From contig CAJMRR010000015.1 of assembly GCA_905215835.1 (NCBI GenBank), positions 1 through 20,966 of the forward strand: DNA of 20,966 bases, given 5' to 3'. The translations under genes were made by a program, and so were the position numbers. This DNA is from an uncultured bacterium (lineage in GTDB: Bacteria; Actinomycetota; Coriobacteriia; Coriobacteriales; Coriobacteriaceae). The notes under the pieces are model-generated. The model had not been told where the DNA came from and ran no database searches. It worked only from the letters and a program-made list of their open reading frames with translations. Positions 15,746-20,966 of the stretch are shown here, one piece after another (position 1 is the stretch's first letter; each line of letters begins with the position of its first letter).

Positions 15746-15821
15746 TGGCACGCCAGGAAGGACTCGAACCCTCAACACTCGGTTTTGGAGACCGATGCTC
15801 TACCAATTGAACTACTGGCGT
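15746..15821 (-). tRNA. tRNA-Trp (CCA anticodon)
   Basis: A full cloverleaf: acceptor ACGCCAG/CTGGCGT, D-arm, anticodon loop CTCCAAA with anticodon CCA, and T-arm GGGTTCGAGTCC. Discriminator is G and the 3' CCA is encoded. It sits between rpmG and secE on the same strand, as in other bacteria. Confidence 0.96.
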
Positions 15822-15834
15822 ATGTGACTAGAGA

Positions 15835-15984
15835 CTAGCGAGTCTCTTTGTGCAGCGTGTGGTGACGGCACCAGGGGCAATACTTCTTGATCTCCATACG
15901 ATCAGGCATGGTCGACTTGTTCTTGGTGGTCGTATAGTTGCGGCGCTTGCACTCAGTGCACGCAAGAGTAACTAGAGTACGCAT
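15835..15984 (-). CDS. rpmG: 50S ribosomal protein L33
   Basis: A 49-residue L33 of the zinc-binding type, with cysteines at 9 and 12 (CTEC) and 36 and 39 (CPWC). The protein starts MRTLVTLAC and ends HKETR. It is the first gene after the promoter at 16032-16059, with a leader of about 40 bases, and is followed by tRNA-Trp, secE and nusG. Confidence 0.95.
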   Translation of the reverse strand: MRTLVTLACTECKRRNYTTTKNKSTMPDRMEIKKYCPWCRHHTLHKETR

Positions 15985-16031
15985 GTATCCTGAACCTTTC
16001 ATTTCCGCCCCGTACGGGCACGAGTTGTTAC

Positions 16032-16059
16032 TTTATCAGCTCCACGTAAGTGCTGTCAA
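16032..16059 (-). promoter_or_regulatory. Promoter of rpmG-trnW-secE-nusG
   Basis: On the minus strand, consensus TTGACA (16054-16059) is followed after 16 bases by GATAAA (16032-16037). The block GAGGTTTTCATTGACAGC (16052-16069) is shared, with one change, with the promoter upstream of tRNA-Tyr. Confidence 0.82.
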
Positions 16060-16200
16060 TGAAAACCTCGAGTCAATTGGTTCTCGGTGGATCCATTCAT
16101 ATTTGGAACACATCAATGAAGCCATCGAGAGCTAATCGACGGTGCATCCAGGACCATTATCGATCCTCTCGACACCAGCAACGGCTCAATATCCATTGCA

Positions 16201-16236
16201 GAAAAGAACCCGGCACCCATATAAGTGCCGGGTTCT
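16201..16236 (-). terminator. Terminator after tuf
   Basis: AGAACCCGGCAC (16205-16216) pairs perfectly with GTGCCGGGTTCT (16225-16236) around an 8-base loop. On the minus strand it ends in TTTTC, 27 bases after the tuf stop. Confidence 0.93.
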
Positions 16237-16263
16237 CTAAGTCAGCTATATCAAAGAGCTAAT

Positions 16264-17454
16264 TTACTCAATGATCGTGGAGACGATGCCCGAACCGACG
16301 GTGTGGCCACCCTCGCGGATAGCGAAGCGCAGGCCCTCCTCCATGGCGATCGGGTGGATGAGGTCGCCCTCGATGGTGATGTGGTCACCAGGCATAGCCA
16401 TCTCGGTGCCCTCGGGGAGCTTGACCGTACCGGTAACGTCGGTGGTACGGAAGTAGAACTGAGGACGATAACCATCGAAGAACGGGGTGTGACGGCCGCC
16501 CTCCTCCTTGGTCAGAACGTAGATCTCGCCGGTGAACTTGGTGTGCGGGGTAACCGAACCGGGCTTGCAGAGAACCTGGCCGCGCTCGATGTCCTCACGC
16601 TTGATGCCGCGGAGCAGCAGACCGACGTTGTCGCCAGCCTCGCAGAAGTCCATGGACTTACGGAACATCTCGATACCGGTAACGACGGTGTTCTGGGTAT
16701 CCTTGATGCCGACGATCTCGACGGGCTCGTTGAGCTTGAGCTCACCGCGCTCGACACGGCCAGTAGCAACGGTACCACGACCGGAGATGGTCATAACGTC
16801 CTCAACGGCCATCAGGAACGGGAGGTCGTTGTTACGAGCAGGCGTCGGGATGTACTCGTCGACGGCCTTCATGAGCTCGCGAATGGCGTCCATCCACTTG
16901 GCGTCGCCCTCGAGAGCGCCCAGAGCGGAGCCACGGATGACGGGGATGTCGTCGCCGGGGAAATCGTACTCGGAGAGGAGCTCACGGGTCTCCATCTCGA
17001 CGAGGTCGATGAGCTCGTCATCGTCGACCATGTCGCACTTGTTCAGGAAGACGACGATGTAGGGAACGCCGACCTGACGGGCGAGCAGGATGTGCTCGCG
17101 GGTCTGAGCCATGGGGCCGTCGGTAGCAGCGATGACCAGGATAGCGCCGTCCATCTGAGCAGCGCCGGAGATCATGTTCTTGACGTAGTCAGCGTGGCCC
17201 GGGCAGTCAACGTGAGCGTAGTGACGGGCAGCAGTCTCGTACTCGACGTGGGAGACGGAGATCGTAATGCCGCGCTCGCGCTCCTCGGGAGCCTTGTCGA
17301 TGTTCTCGAACGCAGTGAAGTCAGCCTTGCAGCCCTCGGTCTCGGAGAGAACCTTGGTGATGGCAGCGGTCAGCGTGGTCTTGCCGTGGTCGACGTGACC
17401 AATGGTGCCGATGTTAACATGCGGCTTAGTGCGCTCAAACTTCTCTTTGGCCAT
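16264..17454 (-). CDS. tuf: Elongation factor Tu
   Basis: A 396-residue GTPase that delivers aminoacyl-tRNA to the ribosome. The P-loop is GHVDHGKT (19-26), followed by the switch II motif DCPGH and the guanine motif NKCD. Domains 2 and 3 follow, ending SGIVSTIIE. The frame is open to 17523, but ATG 17454 gives the standard MAKEKFERTKPHVNIGTIGH start and has GAGGAGGG upstream. It lies downstream of three tRNA genes on the same strand, similar to the tRNA-tufB unit of enterobacteria, and ends in a strong terminator. Confidence 0.98.
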   Translation of the reverse strand: MAKEKFERTKPHVNIGTIGHVDHGKTTLTAAITKVLSETEGCKADFTAFENIDKAPEERERGITISVSHVEYETAARHYAHVDCPGHADYVKNMISGAAQMDGAILVIAATDGPMAQTREHILLARQVGVPYIVVFLNKCDMVDDDELIDLVEMETRELLSEYDFPGDDIPVIRGSALGALEGDAKWMDAIRELMKAVDEYIPTPARNNDLPFLMAVEDVMTISGRGTVATGRVERGELKLNEPVEIVGIKDTQNTVVTGIEMFRKSMDFCEAGDNVGLLLRGIKREDIERGQVLCKPGSVTPHTKFTGEIYVLTKEEGGRHTPFFDGYRPQFYFRTTDVTGTVKLPEGTEMAMPGDHITIEGDLIHPIAMEEGLRFAIREGGHTVGSGIVSTIIE

Positions 17455-17476
17455 AAAGCCCTCCTCTAAACAGGTC

Positions 17477-17491
17477 GTCCCCGGACGGGAC
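17477..17491 (-). promoter_or_regulatory. Small leader hairpin upstream of tuf
   Basis: GTCCC pairs with GGGAC around a 5-base loop, just upstream of the tuf ribosome-binding site. Function unknown. Confidence 0.3.
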
Positions 17492-17508
17492 TTTGCCTTT
17501 ATACCATA

Positions 17509-17539
17509 GTGGCTTCTCAACATACTATTGAGAAGCCAC
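17509..17539 (-). promoter_or_regulatory. Perfect hairpin between tRNA-Met and tuf
   Basis: GTGGCTTCTCAA pairs perfectly with TTGAGAAGCCAC around a 7-base loop. On the minus strand it lies 11 bases after the tRNA-Met CCA and lacks a T-tract; it is followed by TATGGTATAAAGG. It may be an RNase processing site or a partial terminator that sets the tRNA to tuf ratio. Confidence 0.5.
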
Positions 17540-17550
17540 CGTGTTACCTA

Positions 17551-17627
17551 TGGTAGCGGTGACTGGATTCGAACCAGTGACGCCACGGGTATGAACCGTG
17601 TGCTCTAACCAACTGAGCTACACCGCC
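17551..17627 (-). tRNA. tRNA-Met (CAU, elongator type)
   Basis: Cloverleaf with acceptor GGCGGTG/CACCGCT (first pair G-U), anticodon loop TTCATAC and encoded CCA. The anticodon stem CACGG/CCGTG lacks the three G-C pairs of initiator tRNA, so it is most likely elongator Met. A lysidine-modified tRNA-Ile(CAU) is less likely but not excluded. Confidence 0.9.
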
Positions 17628-17630
17628 GGA

Positions 17631-17706
17631 TGGAGCCTGCAACCAGACTTGAACTGGTGACCTCTTCGTTACCAACGAAGTGCTCTACCGACTGAGCTAT
17701 ACAGGC
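17631..17706 (-). tRNA. tRNA-Thr (GGU anticodon)
   Basis: Cloverleaf with acceptor GCCTGTA/TGCAGGC, anticodon loop TTGGTAA (GGT), T-arm and encoded CCA. It is three bases from tRNA-Met. Confidence 0.95.
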
Positions 17707-17716
17707 ACTTGACGGG

Positions 17717-17798
17717 TGGGAGCTATAGGATTCGAACCTATGTAGGCAGAGCCAACGGGTTTACAGCCCGTCCCCATTAACCACTCGGGCAAACTCCC
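17717..17798 (-). tRNA. tRNA-Tyr (GUA anticodon)
   Basis: A class II tRNA with a long variable arm, acceptor GGGAGTT/AGCTCCC and anticodon loop CTGTAAA (GTA). The 3' bases after the discriminator A are CCC, so CCA is not encoded, unlike the other four tRNAs here. It is the first gene of the tRNA-tuf unit. Confidence 0.94.
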
Positions 17799-17860
17799 AA
17801 TCGTTCAAGTATCCGCAGGTTCTTTGATCTTTTGGACCGCCGCCCCCGCGAACGAAAAAG

Positions 17861-17890
17861 ATAATACGATGCAACCTTGGGGGCTGTCAA
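17861..17890 (-). promoter_or_regulatory. Promoter of the tRNA-Tyr-Thr-Met-tuf unit
   Basis: On the minus strand, TTGACA (17885-17890) is followed after 18 bases by TATTAT (17861-17866). The block GAGGTTTTCGTTGACAGC (17883-17900) matches the rpmG promoter in 17 of 18 positions. Confidence 0.82.
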
Positions 17891-17980
17891 CGAAAACCTC
17901 TAGATACACGGTACCGGGCGTATCTATATACCTTTGACCTGCGCTTTTGTTGAGTTTGAATATGAAGAGCGGTGGTTTTG

Positions 17981-18053
17981 GATACTGAGGTGACGTTTCC
18001 CGAGGTAACACTTTGGTGTAGTGGAGTACACCTTCAGTATCGAACTTCGATAC
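17981..18053. repeat. Overlapping, mutually exclusive inverted repeats
   Basis: GATACTGA (17981-17988) can pair with TCAGTATC (18034-18041), enclosing GGTGTA/TACACC (18015-18032). The right arm also belongs to GTATCGA/TCGATAC (18037-18053), so only one fold can form at a time. Strand and function unknown. Confidence 0.45.
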
Positions 18054-18065
18054 CGGCTTATTTGC

Positions 18066-18079
18066 ACCTATATATAGGT
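18066..18079. repeat. 14-bp perfect palindrome
   Basis: ACCTATATATAGGT is its own reverse complement. It is followed by AGGTCGAGAT-like sequence that recurs at 18297-18306, in the right arm of the first long hairpin. Confidence 0.5.
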
Positions 18080-18126
18080 CGAGATCGGAGCTTCCCAGAC
18101 GGAAGATTGCTCTTCCCAGCAAAATC

Positions 18127-18219
18127 GAGCGTGGATAATCTCCCACCTTTGGCGTGTCACTGGGCCCAAACCAGCAGATTATCCACGCTCATTCACTAAG
18201 CGGGAGATTTTCCACGCTC
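18127..18219. repeat. Three copies of GAGCGTGGAWAATCT with DnaA-box-like core
   Basis: The copy at 18127-18141 is direct; copies at 18176-18190 and 18205-18219 are inverted. Two contain TTATCCAC, eight of nine bases of the DnaA box TTATCCACA; the third has TTTTCCAC. The first and third are also joined by CCC/GGG next to the repeat. Function unknown. Confidence 0.7.
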
Positions 18220-18250
18220 AGGAGGGCAGCCGAGCTCGACACGGCTTTTG

Positions 18251-18305
18251 TCTCGATCTGTAACATATAGAGAACATTTTCTCCCCTATCTGTTACAGGT
18301 CGAGA
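18251..18305. repeat. Long hairpin A of a related pair
   Basis: TCTCGATCTGTAACA (18251-18265) pairs with TGTTACAGGTCGAGA (18291-18305), one G-U pair. Inside, TATAG/CTAT and GAGAA/TTCTC extend the stem. Total length 55 bases. Confidence 0.75.
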
Positions 18306-18329
18306 TATTACGCATCGACCTCAGCTTAC

Positions 18330-18386
18330 GTCTCATTCTGTAACAGCTAGAACGGTTTTCAGCTTCTTCGTGTTACAGATTGAGAC
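18330..18386. repeat. Long hairpin B of a related pair
   Basis: GTCTCATTCTGTAACA (18330-18345) pairs with TGTTACAGATTGAGAC (18371-18386), with a single T-T mismatch. The left arm shares TCTCNNTCTGTAACA with hairpin A; the inner sequence differs. Confidence 0.75.
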
Positions 18387-18429
18387 AAACCGAAAACGAG
18401 ATGGGCGCCAACCCGATGACACACCACCT

Positions 18430-18469
18430 AAAAAGAAACGGGCCCTGTCCCACAAGGGAACAGAACCCG
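18430..18469 (-). terminator. Terminator after tRNA-Thr(UGU)
   Basis: On the minus strand CGGG, CTGT and CCC pair with GGG, ACAG and CCCG with small internal bulges, followed by TTTCTTTTT. It lies 10 bases after the tRNA CCA. Confidence 0.82.
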
Positions 18470-18478
18470 AAACTCTCA

Positions 18479-18553
18479 TGGAGCCAGTGACAGGAATCGA
18501 ACCTGCAACCCACTGATTACAAATCAGTTGCGCTACCGTTGCGCCACACTGGC
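18479..18553 (-). tRNA. tRNA-Thr (UGU anticodon)
   Basis: Cloverleaf with acceptor GCCAGTG/CACTGGC, anticodon loop TTTGTAA (TGT), T-arm GCAGG/CCTGT and encoded CCA. A promoter at 18584-18612 and a terminator at 18430-18469 make it a stand-alone unit. Confidence 0.95.
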
Positions 18554-18583
18554 ACACTTGGCGCTTTCGCGCGAAGCCAGTTA

Positions 18584-18612
18584 AGAATAAAGGAATTGCG
18601 GACGAGGCGCAA
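18584..18612 (-). promoter_or_regulatory. Promoter of tRNA-Thr(UGU)
   Basis: On the minus strand TTGCGC (18607-18612) and TATTCT (18584-18589) are 17 bases apart, about 30 bases upstream of the tRNA. Confidence 0.55.
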
Positions 18613-18637
18613 CAGGCCCTTCACCCGACCACATCTC

Positions 18638-18665
18638 AAAACTATTCGCCAGAACGAATAGTTTT
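18638..18665 (-). terminator. Perfect hairpin downstream of the NYN nuclease gene
   Basis: AAAACTATTCG (18638-18648) pairs perfectly with CGAATAGTTTT (18655-18665) around a 6-base loop. It lies 111 bases beyond the stop of the nuclease gene and ends in four T residues on the minus strand. It could equally be a repeat element: an inverted second version begins at 18685. Confidence 0.5.
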
Positions 18666-18672
18666 ATCCGTT

Positions 18673-18702
18673 CGCCAAAACCAAAAACTATTCGTTTTGG
18701 CG
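18673..18702. repeat. Inverted repeat CGCCAAAAC/GTTTTGGCG
   Basis: Nine-base arms at 18673-18681 and 18694-18702 enclose AACTATTCG, also present in the hairpin at 18638-18665. Two versions of AAAACTATTCGTTYTGGCGA are therefore found in opposite orientation within 65 bases. Confidence 0.55.
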
Positions 18703-18776
18703 ATGCCGACCCGCAGTCCATTGATTACAACTCAACGGGCTAGCCAATTGTGAAACGGGTCTCTATGGATAATCCC

Positions 18777-19454
18777 CTACCGGCCACGAAGGGCCTTGAG
18801 CTTGGCCAGGGCCTCGGGGCTCAGGCGGCTGCCCAGGGTCATCTTGATCTGGGGTGCTTCCTCGGCCTCATGTACGTCGTTGTCGATCTGTTTGATCTCG
18901 TCCACCAGCATACGGCTCGAGATGCGCGTAACGCCCTTGCCCATGACGACGGCCTGGATCGTGCCGTCACTCGATACCACGGAGCACGCGCGGCCTTCCT
19001 CGCGTGCCTCGATGCAGAGCTTCTGCACCACGGTATCGGCCGAAACACCCGTCGGCGAAAACTCGATGCGCACGCCACGGGCCGGCAGATTGGGGCGCTC
19101 GCTGGAGATATTGCCCGCGCCGTCAAATACGATCACGGCCTCGTAGCGGCCCTGGGCAAACGCAGCTACGTCATTAATGAGCGCCGTGCGCGCCATATCG
19201 TGAACGTCGCTGGAATACGGATCGTCGGAATGGTCGTACACGAGCTTTTCGTAGCGCGGCGTGCAGTGGATCACGTTGTAGCCGTCGACCACCAGCAGCT
19301 CGGGCTTATTGGAGTGCACCGTCGAGACCGGGTCGGCGATGGCCTGCGCAAACGCATTGCCGCCCACGCCGTAGGTCGCGGCCGAAACAATCGGCTTGGC
19401 CGAGCCCTCGCCAAAGCGCTTGGCCTTGGACTTGGCACGGTTCTTTTTGGACAT
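18777..19454 (-). CDS. YacP/Rae1-like NYN-domain ribonuclease
   Basis: A 225-residue protein of the YacP (DUF901) NYN family with a PIN-like fold. Acidic and polar residues expected at the active site are Asp57 and Asn60 (LLVVDGYNVIH), Asp111 (VIVFDGAG), Asp140 (VSADTVVQKL) and Asp163 (VVSSDGTIQ). Bacillus Rae1 (YacP) cuts mRNA in the ribosomal A site; the same role is inferred here. The first 48 residues are a basic extension. The gene order cysS-rlmB-yacP matches the Bacillus cysS-mrnC-rlmB-rae1 cluster, without mini-RNase III. Its ribosome-binding site GGAGGAG lies at the end of rlmB, three bases of spacer separating the genes. Confidence 0.85.
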   Translation of the reverse strand: MSKKNRAKSKAKRFGEGSAKPIVSAATYGVGGNAFAQAIADPVSTVHSNKPELLVVDGYNVIHCTPRYEKLVYDHSDDPYSSDVHDMARTALINDVAAFAQGRYEAVIVFDGAGNISSERPNLPARGVRIEFSPTGVSADTVVQKLCIEAREEGRACSVVSSDGTIQAVVMGKGVTRISSRMLVDEIKQIDNDVHEAEEAPQIKMTLGSRLSPEALAKLKALRGR

Positions 19455-19457
19455 GCG

Positions 19458-20378
19458 CTACTCCTCCCCCATGAGCTCGCCGGCGTTGCGGCGCAGCCAC
19501 TCAAAGCACAACGCCGTGGTCGCCTGGGCAACATTGAGGCTCTCGGTCATGCCGCGCTGGGGAAGCTTGGTCAAAAAATCGCATTTCTCGAGCACCAGAC
19601 GCGAGATGCCGTCGCCCTCGGAACCCATGACGAGCGCCACGCGGCCTTCGAAGGGGGCATCCCAGCAGCTGCCCTCGGCGTGCTCGGAGGCACCGCCCAC
19701 CCAAAAACCGGCGGCTTTGAGGTCGTCGAGCGCACGAGCGATATTGGGGACCTGCGCGATAGGCAGGTGCATGACGGCGCCGGCAGAAGTCTTGTAGCTA
19801 CCCACCGTTACGCCGGCGGCGCGCTTGTTGGCGATGATGACGCCGGCCGCGCCCACAACCTCGGCAGAGCGCACGATGGCGCCAAAGTTACCGTCGTCGG
19901 TCACATGGTCGAGCACCACGACAAGCGCCGGACCGTCGCCCGCGCGGTCGAGGATGTCGGCGACATCGGCATAGGGGAAGTTGCCAACCTCGAGCGCGAT
20001 GCCCTGGTGAGCGCCATGGCTCGACAGCGCATCGAGCTGCGCGCGCGGCACATACTTAATGCGGACGCCCGCGGCGTTGAGGTCATCGACTAGACGCGAC
20101 AGGGCGGCATCGCGCTCCCCGCCCTCGGCGATGAGCGCACACTTGACTGGAAAACCGGTGCGCAGCGCCTCGGCAGCAGCACGGCGACCTTCGATAAACT
20201 CGCCCTTGGGAGCCTGAACGTTGTCGCGGTTGCGATCGCGCTGCGGACGCGCAGCCTGGGCTTGGGAGCGCTCGCGCTGGCCCCTGGGAGCGGCAGCGCG
20301 GTCATTGCGGCGAATCGGACGCGAGCCAGAAGCAGCCTGCTTGCCGCCACGAGGCGCACGTTTGCGATTGTCGGCCAT
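19458..20378 (-). CDS. rlmB: 23S rRNA (guanosine-2'-O-)-methyltransferase RlmB / SpoU family
   Basis: A 306-residue SpoU-type methyltransferase that uses S-adenosylmethionine to 2'-O-methylate a guanosine of 23S rRNA. Residues 1-57 are an Arg/Gln/Ala-rich, probably disordered extension. A small substrate-binding domain (58-133) is followed by the knotted SPOUT domain: motif 1 with Asn164 to Arg170 (NFGAIVR), motif 2 ALVMGSEGDGIS (248-259) and motif 3 LPQRGMTESLNVAQA (272-286), with Ser280-Leu281-Asn282. AGGAGG lies upstream of the ATG. Exact target base is inferred from family and from its neighbours cysS and yacP; a related SpoU enzyme is possible. Confidence 0.9.
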   Translation of the reverse strand: MADNRKRAPRGGKQAASGSRPIRRNDRAAAPRGQRERSQAQAARPQRDRNRDNVQAPKGEFIEGRRAAAEALRTGFPVKCALIAEGGERDAALSRLVDDLNAAGVRIKYVPRAQLDALSSHGAHQGIALEVGNFPYADVADILDRAGDGPALVVVLDHVTDDGNFGAIVRSAEVVGAAGVIIANKRAAGVTVGSYKTSAGAVMHLPIAQVPNIARALDDLKAAGFWVGGASEHAEGSCWDAPFEGRVALVMGSEGDGISRLVLEKCDFLTKLPQRGMTESLNVAQATTALCFEWLRRNAGELMGEE

Positions 20379-20521
20379 AGGACGGCCTCCTTAAATAGAT
20401 AACGAACAAGAATCGACCGTCCGAGCCACGGCACCTTGCCTTTCAATCGTCGGGCATGACCACAAGGTCTATGCCCTCCTCTTTCAAGGCAATCTGCCGC
20501 ACCTCGAACGGTCGACAAATA

Positions 20522-20966
20522 CTAGAGACTCTTAATACGAGTGCCCGCGGCCGTATCCTCAATGGTGAGGCCCAGGTCCTTGAGCTGGTCGCGGATGGCG
20601 TCGGCCAGATCCCAGTTCTTGGCGGCACGGGCCTCGGCGCGGGCCTCGAGAATCTTGGCAGCGGCCTCGTCCACGTCGTCGCCCGTGTAGGCGACCAGGC
20701 CGGCGGCAACGCCTAGCAGACCCAGCGGCAGCTCGACCTTGGGCTCGGGGAGCTCAACGCCAAACGTATCGAGCAGCTCGGCCAGCGTATCGGCGGCGGC
20801 AAGCGCGGCGGCCTTGTCGGCAGCGTCGCCCGCCTGCTCCAGATACTGATTGCACTCGGTGACAAAGCCAAAGACAGCACCCATGGCACCGGCGGTGTTA
20901 AAGTCGTCGTCCATGCACTCCTTAAAGGCGGCGCGGGTCTCGGCGGCCTTGGCGGCAAACGCCTCG
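20522..20966 (-). CDS. cysS: Cysteinyl-tRNA synthetase, C-terminal part (cut by window edge)
   Basis: The last 147 complete codons of CysRS; the catalytic domain lies beyond the right edge. The piece shows KECMDDDFNTAGAMGAVF, the start of the DALR helical domain, and the C-terminal helices ARAEARAAKNWDLADAIRDQ followed by GLTIEDTAAGTR, which are family hallmarks. It ends at TAG 20522-20524 and is followed, after 143 bases, by rlmB on the same strand. Confidence 0.94.
   Translation of the reverse strand, partial: EAFAAKAAETRAAFKECMDDDFNTAGAMGAVFGFVTECNQYLEQAGDAADKAAALAAADTLAELLDTFGVELPEPKVELPLGLLGVAAGLVAYTGDDVDEAAAKILEARAEARAAKNWDLADAIRDQLKDLGLTIEDTAAGTRIKSL

Larger units (their letters stand above)
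17799..18478. other. 680-base non-coding island rich in inverted repeats
   Basis: No convincing gene is present. From left to right it holds the tRNA-Tyr/tuf promoter (17861-17890), an inverted repeat TAGATAC/GTATCTA (17901-17926), overlapping inverted repeats (17981-18053), a 14-bp palindrome (18066-18079), a doubled CTTCCCAG (18094-18120), three copies of GAGCGTGGAWAATCT (18127-18219), two related long hairpins (18251-18386), and the terminator of the tRNA-Thr gene (18430-18469). AT content is higher than in neighbouring genes. An open frame at 17805-18146 (minus) crosses the promoter and is not believed. Confidence 0.7.

Noticed and set aside
15938..16262. Two short plus-strand open frames between rpmG and tuf
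   Set aside because: They overlap rpmG, its promoter and the tuf terminator, and look like no protein family.
16225..17469. Plus-strand open frame of 414 codons opposite tuf
   Set aside because: Antisense shadow of tuf; composition is biased and there is no ribosome-binding site.
17805..18146. Minus-strand open frame of 113 codons
   Set aside because: It runs through the -35 and -10 boxes of the tRNA-Tyr promoter and part of the repeat island, lacks a ribosome-binding site and resembles no known protein.
18127..18219. Replication origin
   Set aside because: Only three imperfect DnaA-like boxes, no dnaA, dnaN or rpmH neighbours, and the repeats are better described as a longer 15-mer.
17901..18420. 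CRISPR array or insertion sequence
   Set aside because: Repeats are few, unevenly spaced and partly inverted; there is no transposase or cas gene.
20443..20520. Protein-like tail VRQIALKEEGIDLVVMPDD in the cysS-rlmB spacer
   Set aside because: It only forms the end of a frame that overlaps cysS in another phase. A short peptide gene or a frameshifted cysS tail cannot be supported, since cysS already ends at its usual place.

Overview
The window looks like chromosomal DNA of a GC-rich anaerobic actinobacterium of the Coriobacteriia, most likely Collinsella or a close relative. I infer this from the sequence style of EF-Tu, AsnRS and the ribosomal proteins, the strong GC bias at third codon positions, the four-cysteine L33, a wall-anchor motif of the actinobacterial LAxTG kind, and the order tRNAs-tuf-rpmG-trnW-secE-nusG-rplK-rplA. 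No database search was possible, so the genus is an inference.

Left half (1-13289), mostly plus strand: the 3' end of an unidentified gene meets an alpha/beta hydrolase tail to tail. Then come a stand-alone glucose-type PTS IIA protein, asparaginyl-tRNA synthetase (asnS), a WYL-domain regulator, a three-gene ABC importer of the TrpX type (lipoprotein, permease, ATPase), a secreted 5'-nucleotidase-type phosphoesterase with a LAATG wall-sorting tail, an MscS-like channel, and a translationally coupled pair. The pair is a cytoplasmic protein with a ParB-like N-terminus and a BMP/PnrA-like C-terminus, followed by a calcineurin-like phosphoesterase. Several of these units end in strong hairpins, some of which share a GGGACAG-type core.

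Right half (13342-20966), all minus strand: a translation and transcription housekeeping block. Read in its own direction it is cysS (cut by the window edge), rlmB, a yacP/rae1-like NYN nuclease, tRNA-Thr(UGU), a 680-base non-coding island, tRNA-Tyr, tRNA-Thr(GGU), tRNA-Met, tuf, rpmG, tRNA-Trp, secE, nusG, rplK, rplA and a terminator. The tRNA-tuf unit and the rpmG-trnW-secE-nusG unit start from promoters that share an 18-base block around the -35 box. The cluster stops after rplA and does not continue into rplJ-rplL-rpoBC.

The parts least explained by known genes are (i) the palindrome-rich island at 17901-18420, with two related long hairpins and three copies of a 15-mer that contains a DnaA-box-like core, and (ii) the ParB-like/BMP fusion coupled to a phosphoesterase whose first metal motif is altered.
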